Shown here piece by piece: positions 26,847 through 35,279 of a stretch of DNA of 64,000 nucleotides (within the stretch, counting starts at the first letter, position 1; each line of letters starts with the position of its first letter). A program made the position numbers and the translations under genes. The notes under the pieces are model-generated. The model did not search any database. It saw nothing but the letters and a program-made list of their open reading frames with translations, and was not told the DNA's origin. Source of the stretch: Cupriavidus sp. D384 (GTDB lineage Bacteria; Pseudomonadota; Gammaproteobacteria; Burkholderiales; Burkholderiaceae); the NCBI RefSeq assembly GCF_001652915.1, contig NZ_BBQI01000017.1:124001-188000 (forward strand). Reading direction: 5' to 3'.

Positions 26847-27703
26847 TACCGTTTCGACCCGGAATTTGGTTGCGCACCGGCTTCCACCGCGCCGTGCTGC
26901 GCGATCCAATTCTTGTATAGCGGATGTTCGCGCAAGGTGGCAAAGCAGAACCCCTTCTGCTCCAACCCCGTCAGCAGCGGTTCGAGAACGGCAGGCGCCC
27001 ACGGGTCCTTGCGCGACCAGATGCCCAGGTGGGCCATCGTGATATCGCCGTCGCGCAGGTCACGCAGCGCCTTGTCCAGCAGCGCCCGGTTCGGGAATGT
27101 CTCCGACGACAGTTCGTCGCCCAGGAACCCGGCCGGTGCCCAGCCCACATGCCTGAATCCGCACTGCTCGGCCCAGGCCAGCGTCTGCGGCGCGGTGCGG
27201 CCGCCCGGGGCGCGCCACAGCGGCACCATCGGCTGGCCCGTCATCGACTGGAATGCCTGGGCGCTGCGGCGCAGCTCGGTGCAGAACGACGCTGCGTCCA
27301 TCACCACGTCATGGCCGCCCTGCGCGCCGAACTGCGGACGCATGGTGACCTTGCCGCCCTTCACGCTGCGCAGGTACACGTGGTCGAACGTATGAGTGCC
27401 AAACGCGTGGCCGTCCGCGGCCAGCGACTTCCAGTACGGCGCCCACGTCGGGTCCAGGGAATTGTCCTTGTTGACGGTCGGTTCGCTCGCCAGGAAGAAC
27501 GTGGCGCGGATATGGTGCCGGCGCAGCGTGCGGGCAATCAGCTCCGCCTGGCTCATGCTGCCGGTATCGAAGGTCAGGTACAGCGTACCGGCGCGGCAGG
27601 CGCCAGCCTGCGGGCCCGCGTCTGCGGCCAGCGCCATGCCGGCAACCGGCCCCAGCACCGACGCCGCCGCCAGCGCGGCAACGCGCGAAATCATCCGGCG
27701 CAT
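26846..27703 (-). CDS. secreted polysaccharide deacetylase (NodB-type)
   Basis: Predicted exported carbohydrate esterase family 4 protein (285 aa). A signal peptide (MRRMISRVAALAAASVLG, cleavage near ALAA) precedes the NodB domain: TLYLTFDTGS (catalytic and metal aspartate), the metal-binding HTFDH, and RAPGG. Substrate could be peptidoglycan or another N-acetylated glycan; not determinable here. It overlaps the downstream desaturase gene and follows the beta-propeller gene by 28 nt. Confidence 0.9.
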   Translation of the reverse strand: MRRMISRVAALAAASVLGPVAGMALAADAGPQAGACRAGTLYLTFDTGSMSQAELIARTLRRHHIRATFFLASEPTVNKDNSLDPTWAPYWKSLAADGHAFGTHTFDHVYLRSVKGGKVTMRPQFGAQGGHDVVMDAASFCTELRRSAQAFQSMTGQPMVPLWRAPGGRTAPQTLAWAEQCGFRHVGWAPAGFLGDELSSETFPNRALLDKALRDLRDGDITMAHLGIWSRKDPWAPAVLEPLLTGLEQKGFCFATLREHPLYKNWIAQHGAVEAGAQPNSGSKR

Positions 27704-27731
27704 GTTGTCCTCAGCCCTGTCGTAACCGGTA

Positions 27732-28718
27732 TCAATACAACGGCGCGCGCGTCTTGAAGTAGATGCCGTGCGGCGACTTGCCCACGCGGATCGTCTTCAC
27801 CATCTTGCGGCTCGCCACATCGATCAGCCCCACCGAGCGCGCCCAGCGGAACGTCACCCACAGCGTCTTGCCATCGGCGGTCAGTTCCATGTCGTCGGGG
27901 CCGGGCAGCAGGCCCGTGATATCGCCCACCTTCGACAGCGTCTGCTGATCGATGATGCTGATCGATCCCTGCACGCGGTTGGTCAGGAACAGGTGGCGCT
28001 TGTCGCCCACGGCACGGAAATTGTGCGCGCCCTTGCCGGTCTGGATCTGCTTGACCACGGTGCGCGTGCGCCAATCGATCACGGCCACGTAGTCCGCACC
28101 GGTCATGCCCACCAGCAGGTACTTCTGGTCAGGCGTGACCCAGACACCGGCCGGCGCCGAACCCGCTTCCATCACCCACATCACGTTGAGCGTGGTCAGG
28201 TCGATGGCGGCGATCTGGTTGGAATCCTGCAGCGTGATGAATGCGATCTTGCTGTCGGCGGTAAAGGCGATATGGCTGGGCGTCTTCGCCAGCGGGAACT
28301 GCTTGGCGATCTTGAGCTGATGGCCGTCCCAGCGGTAGACATCCACGCGATCGAGCCGGTTGCCGGTGGCAATGAACCACTTCTGGTCGGGCGAGAACCC
28401 CACCTGGTACGGATCGTCGATCCCCGGCACGCGCTGCTGCACCTTGCCGGTCACCGGGTCCAGGAAGACCAGGTCGTTGCCCACCGCGTTGGCAACGATC
28501 AGCGATTTCTCGTCGGGCGTGGCAATCAGGTGGTGCGGCTCCTTGCCGATCGGGAACGTCTCCAGAACCTTCTGGGTGTCCTTGTCGATCAGCGTGACGC
28601 TGGCATCACCAGAGTTCAGGATCGTCACCACTTCCGCGCGCACGGGCGCGGAGACCATTGCCAAGGCCAGGGCGCCGACCGATACCACCCCAGCCACAAC
28701 ACGACGCAATGCAAGCAT
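27732..28718 (-). CDS. YncE-like periplasmic beta-propeller protein
   Basis: Secreted seven-bladed propeller-type protein (328 aa). The signal peptide MLALRRVVAGVVSVGALALA ends near VRAE. Repeated blade motifs follow, such as NSGDASVTLIDKDTQKVLE, LIVANAVGNDLVFLDPVTG and SISIIDQQTLSKVGDITG, the YVTN/40-residue type. It carries no CxxCH heme site. Such proteins bind ligands or DNA (YncE) or act beside quinoprotein enzymes; the role here is unknown. First gene of the cluster with the deacetylase and desaturase. Start at 28718 preferred because it begins the signal peptide. Confidence 0.86.
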   Translation of the reverse strand: MLALRRVVAGVVSVGALALAMVSAPVRAEVVTILNSGDASVTLIDKDTQKVLETFPIGKEPHHLIATPDEKSLIVANAVGNDLVFLDPVTGKVQQRVPGIDDPYQVGFSPDQKWFIATGNRLDRVDVYRWDGHQLKIAKQFPLAKTPSHIAFTADSKIAFITLQDSNQIAAIDLTTLNVMWVMEAGSAPAGVWVTPDQKYLLVGMTGADYVAVIDWRTRTVVKQIQTGKGAHNFRAVGDKRHLFLTNRVQGSISIIDQQTLSKVGDITGLLPGPDDMELTADGKTLWVTFRWARSVGLIDVASRKMVKTIRVGKSPHGIYFKTRAPLY

Positions 28719-28869
28719 AAGACCGCCATTTCTACACGAATCGCGCATTCTAACGTTTCGTCTGACGGTTGCGATGACGAGCAGACCGGATTCTTAAGCG
28801 TAACTTACATTTGGATACATGTGAGCGGCGCTTTCCATCGCTGCCGCCCGTATTGCAGCGCTTTACCGG

Positions 28870-31800
28870 TCAGCGCTGAATCGATTCCCAGACCTTCTGC
28901 AGCCGCTTGACCGACATCGGCTGTGGCGTGCGCAGTTCCTGGGCGAACAACGCCACGCGCAGCTCTTCCAGCATCCAGCGGAATTCGTCCAGCCGCGCGT
29001 CGGCCGCCCCCCGGCCCTGGGTCCGCAGTTGCTTCTCGGCCCGCTGCCATTGCTGCACCAGCGGCGACATTTCCTGGATACGTTGACTGTCGCGGCCCGG
29101 ATCGCCCTTGAGCTTGTCCACCCGCATCACCATGCCCTTCAGGTAGCGCGGATAGTGGACCAACTGCGTGTATGGCGTATCGATCACAAATGACTTGTTC
29201 ATCAGCCGGCCCAGCTGTGCCTCCAGATCCTGGTAGGCCGACCCGAACGGCTTGGCCTGCAGCAACTTGCGCGGCAGCGATGCGAATTCGGCCAGGATGG
29301 TGCCGACCAGCCGCGCAATTTCCTGCGCCAGCAGCGACAGCCGCGCCCGGCCCTCTTCCTTGCGCGCGCTGAATTCGGCGTCGTTGCGCGGCAGGGGTGC
29401 CTGCAGGCAGGCCCGCTCCAGCGCCATCAGCACGATCTGGTTGCGCAGTTCTTCCTGCGTGCCCAGCGTCATGTACTGCATCGCCATCTGCTGCAGGTTC
29501 GGGATGTTCTTCTCGATGAACTTGACCTGTTCGCGCAGTTGCAGCGCAAACAGCCGGCGCAGGCCCGCATGGTGGACGCGCGCCGCTTCCTGCGGATCGT
29601 CGAACACCTCCACGTCGCAATGGTCGCCACGGTCCACCAGCGCCGGGTAGCCAAACAGCGTCTGGTTACCCTTGCGGATTTCCAGCAGCTCCGGCAATTC
29701 GCCAAACGACCACGACGTCAGGTTCTCGTACTGCCCGGCCTCGGCGGCTGGCACATCGCGCGCGGCAATGCTCTGGAACGACTGCTGCGCCTGCCCGCCC
29801 AGCTCCGCGCGCAACTGGGCCAGGTTGCGGCCCATGTCCAGCTGGCGACCGTGCTCGTCGATCACCTTGAAGTTCATCGTGTGGTGCGCCGGCAGCGTTT
29901 CCAGCTTGAAATCGGCGCGCCGGATCATCGTGCCGGTCTGCTCGCGCACGTCGGCAATCAACACGTCGAGCAGGTCGCCTTCGCCAAAGGGCTGGCGGTC
30001 GACAAACCCGGCCGCGTAGTCGGGCAGCGGCACGCAATGGCGACGCAGCTTCTGCGGCAGCGACTTCAGCAGCAGATGCACCTTCTCCTTGATCATGCCC
30101 GGCACCAGCCATTCGGCGCGCTCGGGCCTGACCTGGTTCAGCGCGTACAGCGGCACGGTCAGTGTCACGCCGTCGCGGTGGCTGCCCGGCTCGAAGTGGT
30201 ACGACAGCCCCATGTCGACGCCGGCAACCGGCAGGATCTTCGGGAACAGGTCGGTCGTGATGCCGGCCGCCTCGTGCCGCATCAGTTCGTCGCGGTTCAG
30301 GTACAGCAGCTTGCGGTCCCTGGCCGATTCGGCCTGGTACCACTTCTCGAAGGCCACCTGGTTGTGGATGTCCGCCGGGATGGCCTTGTCGTAGAACGCG
30401 TAGATCAGCACATCGTCCACCAGCACGTCCTGCCGGCGCGACTTGTGCTCCAGGTTCTCGATCTCGCGCACCAGCCGCTGGTTGTGGGCGAAGAACGGCA
30501 GCCGGGTGTCGAACTCGCCCTCCACCAGCGCGCTGCGGATAAACAGCTCGCGCGCCTCGACCGGATTCATCGGGCCAAAATCCACGCGGCGGTGCTGGTA
30601 GACCGGCAGGCCGTACAGCGTGCCGCGCTCCAGCGCCAGCACCTGGCCGGCCTTTTTCTCCCAGTGCGGCTCGCTCCAGCTCACCTTGAGCAGGTGGCGG
30701 CCCACCTGCTCCACCCATTCGGGCTCCACGCGGGCCAGCGTGCGCGCGTACAGGCGGCTGGTTTCCACCAGTTCGGCGGCAATGATCCAGCGGCCCACCT
30801 TGCGCGCGATCAGCGATCCCGGCCACAGGTGGAACTTGATGCCGCGCGCGCCCAGGTATTCGCGCCCCTTGCCATCGGCCTCGTCGAGCTTCAGGCCCAC
30901 GTTGCCCAGCAGGCCCGTCAGCAGCGCCTTGTGCAGCTGCTCGAAGGTCGGCTCGGTCTCGTTCAGGCGCCAACCCTGCTCGCTGACCGTGGTGTGCAGC
31001 TGCGAGTGCACATCACGCCATTCGCGCAGGCGCACATGCGACAGGAAGTTGCTGCGGCACTGGTCCTGCAGCTGGCGGTTGGTCTTCTTGTGCGCAACGG
31101 CTTCCTCGAACCACTTCCACAGCTTGACCCAGCCCAGGAACTCGGACTTCTCGTCCATGAACTTGCGATGGGCCTGGTCGGCGGCTTCCTGGGCTTCCTG
31201 CGGACGCTCGCGCGGGTCCTGCACCGACAGTGCACTGGCGATGATCAGCACTTCCTTCAGGCAGTGGTGGTCGCGGGCGGCCAGGATCATCCGGGCCACG
31301 CGCGGATCCAACGGCAGTTTCGCCAGTTGGCGGCCGGTGCCGGTCAGCTGGTTGCCCTCGTCGAGCGCGCCCAGTTCCTGCAGCAGCTGGTAGCCATCGG
31401 CCACGGCCCGGCCCAGCGGGGGCTCGATAAACGGGAAGGCCTCGATATCGGTCAGGCGCAGCGCCTTCATGCGCAGGATGACCGCCGCCAGCGACGAGCG
31501 CAGGATTTCCGGATCGGTAAAGCGCGGCCGGCCCAGGAAATCGCTTTCCTCGTACAGCCGGATACACACGCCATCGGCCACCCGGCCGCAACGGCCGGCG
31601 CGCTGGTTGGCAGCCGCCTGCGAGATCGACTCGATCTGCAGCTGTTCCACCTTGTTGCGATACGAATAGCGCTTCACGCGCGCCAGGCCGGTATCCACCA
31701 CGTAGCGGATACCTGGCACCGTCAGCGACGTTTCGGCCACGTTGGTCGCCAGCACGATGCGGCGGGCGTTGGACGGCCGGAACACGCGCTCCTGCTCCTG

Positions 31801-33102
31801 CACGGACAGCCGCGCGAACAGCGGCAGGATCTCGGTGTGCGGCGGATGATGCTTGCGCAGCGCCTCGGCGGCCTCGCGGATCTCGCGCTCGCCGGGCAGG
31901 AAGACGAGTACATCGCCCTGGCCCAGCCGGCACAGTTCGTCCACGGCATCGACGATGCCGTCGTACAGATCCCGCTCCTTCGCCTTTTCCGAGCGCGGCG
32001 CGGGCATCTGCCCGGGCGCCGGCTTGTCTTCCTGGATCGGCCGGTAGCGCACTTCCACCGGATACAACCGGCCGCTGACCTCGATCACGGGCGCCGGTTT
32101 GCCATCGCGCGCGAAATGCTCGGCAAAGCGCTTCGCATCGATGGTGGCCGACGTGATGATCACCTTCAGGTCCGGCCGCTTCGGCAGGATCTGGCGCAGG
32201 TAGCCGATCAGGAAATCGATGTTGAGGCTGCGCTCGTGCGCCTCGTCGATGATGATCGTGTCGTACGCGCGCAGCAGCGGGTCGTTCTGCGTCTCGGCCA
32301 GCAGGATACCGTCGGTCATCAGCTTGACCGACGCGCCGGCCGACATGGCGTCGTTGAACCGCACCTGGTAGCCCACGTGCTCGCCCACCGGCGTGCCCAG
32401 TTCCTGCGCGATGCGCTTGGCCGTGGACGTGGCGGCAATCCGGCGCGGCTGCGTATGGCCGATCAGGCCGCCGCCGGGCTTGCCCTCGCGGGCCGGGCCG
32501 CGCCCGATGGACAGCGCGATCTTGGGCAGCTGCGTGGTCTTGCCCGAGCCGGTTTCGCCGGAGACGATCACCACCTGGTTGGCCAGCAGCGCCTGCGCGA
32601 TCTCGTCGCGGCGCGCCGATACCGGCAGGGCCTCGGGGAACGTGATCTCGGGCAGCGGGTTGGCAAGCCGCACCGGCTGGGGCGGGCGCGGGGGGCGCTG
32701 GGCGCCTTCCGGCCGGGGCGGACGCTGGCTGCCTTCCGGGCGCGCCTGGCGCTGCCCGCCCTCAGGGCGCGGCGGCCGGGGCGGGCCGTCCGGGCGCGGG
32801 GGCCGCTGGCCGCCTGCCTGCTGCGACCCGGGCTGGCCGCCATCGGGACGCGGCGAACGCGCAGCGCCTTCAGGGCGCGGCGGCCGGGGCTGACGCGGCT
32901 GGGGAGGCGACTGCGGCGGCTTTTGCCCCTGCGATGCCTTTTGCGGCGGTTGCTGTGCCGGTCTTTGCGCCGGTTTTGGCGCAGGTTCCTGCGGCCGAGC
33001 ACCACCGCCCGCTTCACGTGAAGCGGGGTTCTGGCTGGCCTGGGAGGAGGTAGCCTCGGCGGGGTTGGCCGTGGCGGGCTTGGCGGGGCGTTGTGCTGAC
33101 AT
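28870..33102 (-). CDS. hrpA: ATP-dependent RNA helicase HrpA
   Basis: DEAH-box RNA helicase (1410 aa) that in E. coli acts on stalled or collided ribosomes. Domains in order: a disordered Pro/Arg/Gln-rich extension (1-145) with PRPEG/PRPDG repeats; helicase domain 1 with Walker A SGETGSGKTTQLP (181-193) and IIIDEAHERSLN; helicase domain 2 with NVAETSLTVPG and QRAGRCGR; HA2 and OB domains; and the C-terminal DUF3418 region. The catalytic part is of normal length; the N-terminal extension is additional. The ATG is only 8 nt from a -10 hexamer shared with argA, with no Shine-Dalgarno, so the mRNA is probably leaderless. Confidence 0.96.
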   Translation of the reverse strand: MSAQRPAKPATANPAEATSSQASQNPASREAGGGARPQEPAPKPAQRPAQQPPQKASQGQKPPQSPPQPRQPRPPRPEGAARSPRPDGGQPGSQQAGGQRPPRPDGPPRPPRPEGGQRQARPEGSQRPPRPEGAQRPPRPPQPVRLANPLPEITFPEALPVSARRDEIAQALLANQVVIVSGETGSGKTTQLPKIALSIGRGPAREGKPGGGLIGHTQPRRIAATSTAKRIAQELGTPVGEHVGYQVRFNDAMSAGASVKLMTDGILLAETQNDPLLRAYDTIIIDEAHERSLNIDFLIGYLRQILPKRPDLKVIITSATIDAKRFAEHFARDGKPAPVIEVSGRLYPVEVRYRPIQEDKPAPGQMPAPRSEKAKERDLYDGIVDAVDELCRLGQGDVLVFLPGEREIREAAEALRKHHPPHTEILPLFARLSVQEQERVFRPSNARRIVLATNVAETSLTVPGIRYVVDTGLARVKRYSYRNKVEQLQIESISQAAANQRAGRCGRVADGVCIRLYEESDFLGRPRFTDPEILRSSLAAVILRMKALRLTDIEAFPFIEPPLGRAVADGYQLLQELGALDEGNQLTGTGRQLAKLPLDPRVARMILAARDHHCLKEVLIIASALSVQDPRERPQEAQEAADQAHRKFMDEKSEFLGWVKLWKWFEEAVAHKKTNRQLQDQCRSNFLSHVRLREWRDVHSQLHTTVSEQGWRLNETEPTFEQLHKALLTGLLGNVGLKLDEADGKGREYLGARGIKFHLWPGSLIARKVGRWIIAAELVETSRLYARTLARVEPEWVEQVGRHLLKVSWSEPHWEKKAGQVLALERGTLYGLPVYQHRRVDFGPMNPVEARELFIRSALVEGEFDTRLPFFAHNQRLVREIENLEHKSRRQDVLVDDVLIYAFYDKAIPADIHNQVAFEKWYQAESARDRKLLYLNRDELMRHEAAGITTDLFPKILPVAGVDMGLSYHFEPGSHRDGVTLTVPLYALNQVRPERAEWLVPGMIKEKVHLLLKSLPQKLRRHCVPLPDYAAGFVDRQPFGEGDLLDVLIADVREQTGTMIRRADFKLETLPAHHTMNFKVIDEHGRQLDMGRNLAQLRAELGGQAQQSFQSIAARDVPAAEAGQYENLTSWSFGELPELLEIRKGNQTLFGYPALVDRGDHCDVEVFDDPQEAARVHHAGLRRLFALQLREQVKFIEKNIPNLQQMAMQYMTLGTQEELRNQIVLMALERACLQAPLPRNDAEFSARKEEGRARLSLLAQEIARLVGTILAEFASLPRKLLQAKPFGSAYQDLEAQLGRLMNKSFVIDTPYTQLVHYPRYLKGMVMRVDKLKGDPGRDSQRIQEMSPLVQQWQRAEKQLRTQGRGAADARLDEFRWMLEELRVALFAQELRTPQPMSVKRLQKVWESIQR
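32680..32889 (-). repeat. coding repeat: PRPEG/PRPDG units in HrpA N-terminus
   Basis: Residues 72-141 of HrpA carry about seven imperfect copies of a 7-10 residue unit, PRPEG or PRPDG followed by short Q/R spacers (for example QRPPRPEGAQR). The matching DNA is an imperfect GC-rich repeat array. Such Arg/Pro-rich disordered tails often bind RNA (inference). Confidence 0.85.
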
Positions 33103-33118
33103 TGGCCGGGATTATAAT
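33091..33118. promoter_or_regulatory. overlapping divergent promoters for hrpA and argA with a shared palindromic -10
   Basis: Only 23 bp separate the two divergent start codons. The palindrome ATTATAAT at 33111-33118 gives TATAAT on both strands: 33113-33118 for argA, ending 7 nt before its ATG, and 33111-33116 for hrpA, ending 8 nt before its ATG. A TTGTGC -35 for argA (33091-33096) lies 16 nt upstream of its -10 and inside the hrpA coding start. Transcription from either side would begin at or next to the start codon. Confidence 0.75.
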
Positions 33119-33125
33119 CCGCCGC

Positions 33126-34586
33126 ATGAACGCCAGAACCGACTCCCCGCAGCAGGACCCCGATCCTGCCGCCTCGCCCTCGCCCCTCGATCCGTCCACC
33201 GTCCCGATGACCACTGCCGAGCCCGCCACGCCCATTCCGTCGGCCACGGCCGGCGCCGATCTGGCCGAGGCCAGCGGCCCCGACCAGCAGCAGTTCGTCG
33301 ACTGGCTGCGCGCGGTTGCCCCGTACATTCACACGTTCCGCGGCAAGACCTTCGTGATCGCCTTCAGCGGCGAACTGGTCAAGGCCGGCGTGCTCAACGC
33401 GCTGGTCAACGACGTGGCGCTGCTGCACGCCATGGGTATGCAGTTGGTGCTGGTATTCGGTTCGCGCCCGCAGGTGGAAGAGCAGCTGGGGCTGCGCAAC
33501 GTGCAGTCGCAGTTTGCCGATGGCGTACGGATCACCGACAACGCCGCGCTCGAATGCGCCAAGGAAGCCGCCGGCGAACTGCGCCTGGACATCGAGGCGG
33601 CCTTCAGCCAGGGCCTGCCGAATACCCCGATGGCCGGCGCCCAGCTTTCGGTGGTGTCGGGCAACTTCATCACGGCGCGGCCCGTGGGTATCGTCAACGG
33701 CGTGGACTACCAGCACACGGGGCTGGTACGCAAGATCGACGACGAATCAATGCGCATGTCGCTGTCGCACGGCAAGGTCGTGCTGCTGTCGCCACTGGGC
33801 TTCTCCCCCACCGGCCAGGCGTTCAACCTGTCGATGGAAGACGTGGCCAGTGCCACGGCCAGCGCGCTCAAGGCCGACAAGCTGATTTTCATCACCGAGG
33901 TGCCGGGCGTGCCCGACCCCGTGGGCAAGCTGATGAAGGAAATGTCGCTGCGCACCGCCGTGGAACGGCTGCAGAACAACCACCTGCCGCCCGACGTGGC
34001 CTATTACCTGGAACACCTGGTCAAGGCGCTCCGGGGCGGCGTGCCGCGCGCCCACCTGATCCCGTTCGACATGGACGGCTCGGTGCTGCTGGAACTGTTC
34101 CTGCACGATGGCGTGGGCACCATGGTGTCCGATACCGATTTGGAAAGCCTGCGCGAGGCCACGCTCGACGACGTGGGCGGCATCCTGCAACTGATCGCGC
34201 CGCTGGAGGCCGACGGCACGCTCGTGCCGCGCGGACGTCACCTGATCGAGCGCGATATCGACAAGTTCTCGGTGATCGAGCACGACAACGTGCTGTTCGG
34301 CTGTGCGGCGCTGTACGCATTCCCGCGCGAGAACATGGGCGAGATGGCCTGCCTGACCGTGTCGGCCGAGGCCCAGGGCACCGGCGACGGCGAGCGCCTG
34401 CTCAAGCGGATCGAACGCCGCGCCCGCACGCTGGGCCTGGACCGGCTGTTCGTGCTCACCACGCGCACCGAGCACTGGTTCCTGAAGCGCGGTTTCGTGC
34501 ACGCCACCGTGGACGACCTGCCGGAAGACAAGCGCAAGCTGTACAACTGGCAGCGCAAGTCGATGGTGCTGATGAAGAAGCTGTAA
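33126..34586 (+). CDS. argA: N-acetylglutamate synthase ArgA
   Basis: First enzyme of arginine synthesis (486 aa): acetyl-CoA plus glutamate to N-acetylglutamate. An N-terminal amino-acid-kinase-like domain (from about 50: FVDWLRAVAPYIHTFRGKT to about 300), which binds arginine for feedback inhibition, is followed by a GNAT acetyltransferase domain (about 340-486; EMACLTVSAEAQGTGDGERL and WFLKRGF). The first 45 residues are a Pro/Ala/Thr-rich extension. The start MNARTDSP has no Shine-Dalgarno and sits 7 nt from a TATAAT, so it is likely a leaderless message. Confidence 0.95.
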   Translation: MNARTDSPQQDPDPAASPSPLDPSTVPMTTAEPATPIPSATAGADLAEASGPDQQQFVDWLRAVAPYIHTFRGKTFVIAFSGELVKAGVLNALVNDVALLHAMGMQLVLVFGSRPQVEEQLGLRNVQSQFADGVRITDNAALECAKEAAGELRLDIEAAFSQGLPNTPMAGAQLSVVSGNFITARPVGIVNGVDYQHTGLVRKIDDESMRMSLSHGKVVLLSPLGFSPTGQAFNLSMEDVASATASALKADKLIFITEVPGVPDPVGKLMKEMSLRTAVERLQNNHLPPDVAYYLEHLVKALRGGVPRAHLIPFDMDGSVLLELFLHDGVGTMVSDTDLESLREATLDDVGGILQLIAPLEADGTLVPRGRHLIERDIDKFSVIEHDNVLFGCAALYAFPRENMGEMACLTVSAEAQGTGDGERLLKRIERRARTLGLDRLFVLTTRTEHWFLKRGFVHATVDDLPEDKRKLYNWQRKSMVLMKKL

Positions 34587-34708
34587 CCCCACAACACCCA
34601 TAAACGTCCGCCGCAAAGACAACAGCCGCCGCAGGGGCATGGTCCACCGGCCCCGCCCCGCCGGCCCAGCTTGGCTACAATGGCGGCCACACGAAAAAGG
34701 AGTCCCTC

Positions 34709-34984
34709 ATGGCCCGCATGGTCCATTGCGTCAAACTGAACAAGGAAGCCGAAGGCCTCGACTTCCCGCCGCTGCCGGGCGACCTCGGCAAGAAGATCTG
34801 GCAAAGCGTGTCGAAGGAAGCCTGGGCTGGCTGGCTCAAGCACCAGACCATGCTGATCAACGAAAACCGCCTGAACATGGCCGACGTCCGCGCGCGCCAG
34901 TACCTGCTCAAGCAGACCGAGAAGTATTTCTTCGGCGAAGGTGCCGACCAGGCCGCCGGCTACGTGCCGCCGCCGTCGGCCTGA
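34709..34984 (+). CDS. yggX: Fe(II)-trafficking / oxidative damage protection protein YggX
   Basis: Small cytosolic protein (91 aa) that protects iron-sulfur proteins from oxidation. Full-length family match: [17 protein letters not shown] with the conserved Cys7, [24 protein letters not shown], and [12 protein letters not shown]. Good Shine-Dalgarno AAGGAG 9 nt before the ATG. It lies 122 nt after argA with a TACAAT hexamer in between, and ends at a clear terminator. Confidence 0.96.
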   Translation: MARMVHCVKLNKEAEGLDFPPLPGDLGKKIWQSVSKEAWAGWLKHQTMLINENRLNMADVRARQYLLKQTEKYFFGEGADQAAGYVPPPSA

Positions 34985-35007
34985 TACCGTCGGAAAGCCA
35001 GGACAAG

Positions 35008-35031
35008 GCGGGTGCTTCGGCACCCGCTTTT
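35008..35031 (+). terminator. terminator after yggX
   Basis: An 8-bp perfect stem (35008-35015 with 35020-35027) with a stable TTCG loop is followed by TTTT. It lies 24 nt after the yggX stop. Confidence 0.92.
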
Positions 35032-35279
35032 GCTTTGTGCATCCGAATTGACCCAAATCATGATCATGTCGCGGCGAGCCTATTTGCCGCCACACCGGCC
35101 ATCCGTGCCATAGCTGCCGTAACCGTTGCCCCGCGCGGCTTTCCGGCATGCATATGCCGAAAGAACTAGTACGTACGGCATAGCTCTGCCCGCTCCCGGC
35201 TCTTCGGCCGGCGAATGTTCCGCGTAGACCCGCAGGCCTACTCTGGCATCACTCTCCAAAGTGACTCCGGAACCCGGCC
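35032..35279 (+). promoter_or_regulatory. control region upstream of the nar operon with an FNR-like site
   Basis: No gene is seen here. At 35048-35061 TTGAC-CCAA-ATCAT matches the FNR consensus with two differences. It is about 220 bp upstream of narK1, so the transcript would have a leader of about 180 nt if it is the -41 activator site. Short inverted repeats follow (CGGCAT/ATGCCG near 35144-35159; GTACGTAC at 35170-35177). I find no convincing pair of NarL heptamers. Confidence 0.45.

Noticed and set aside
29539-33021. A 1160-codon open frame on the plus strand opposite hrpA
   Set aside because: Its product is His/Arg/Gln-rich without any domain and mirrors the codon bias of hrpA on the other strand, which has all helicase motifs.
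34676-34681. TACAAT before yggX as evidence for another leaderless gene
   Set aside because: A good Shine-Dalgarno and a leader of about 20 nt are present, so yggX is not leaderless.
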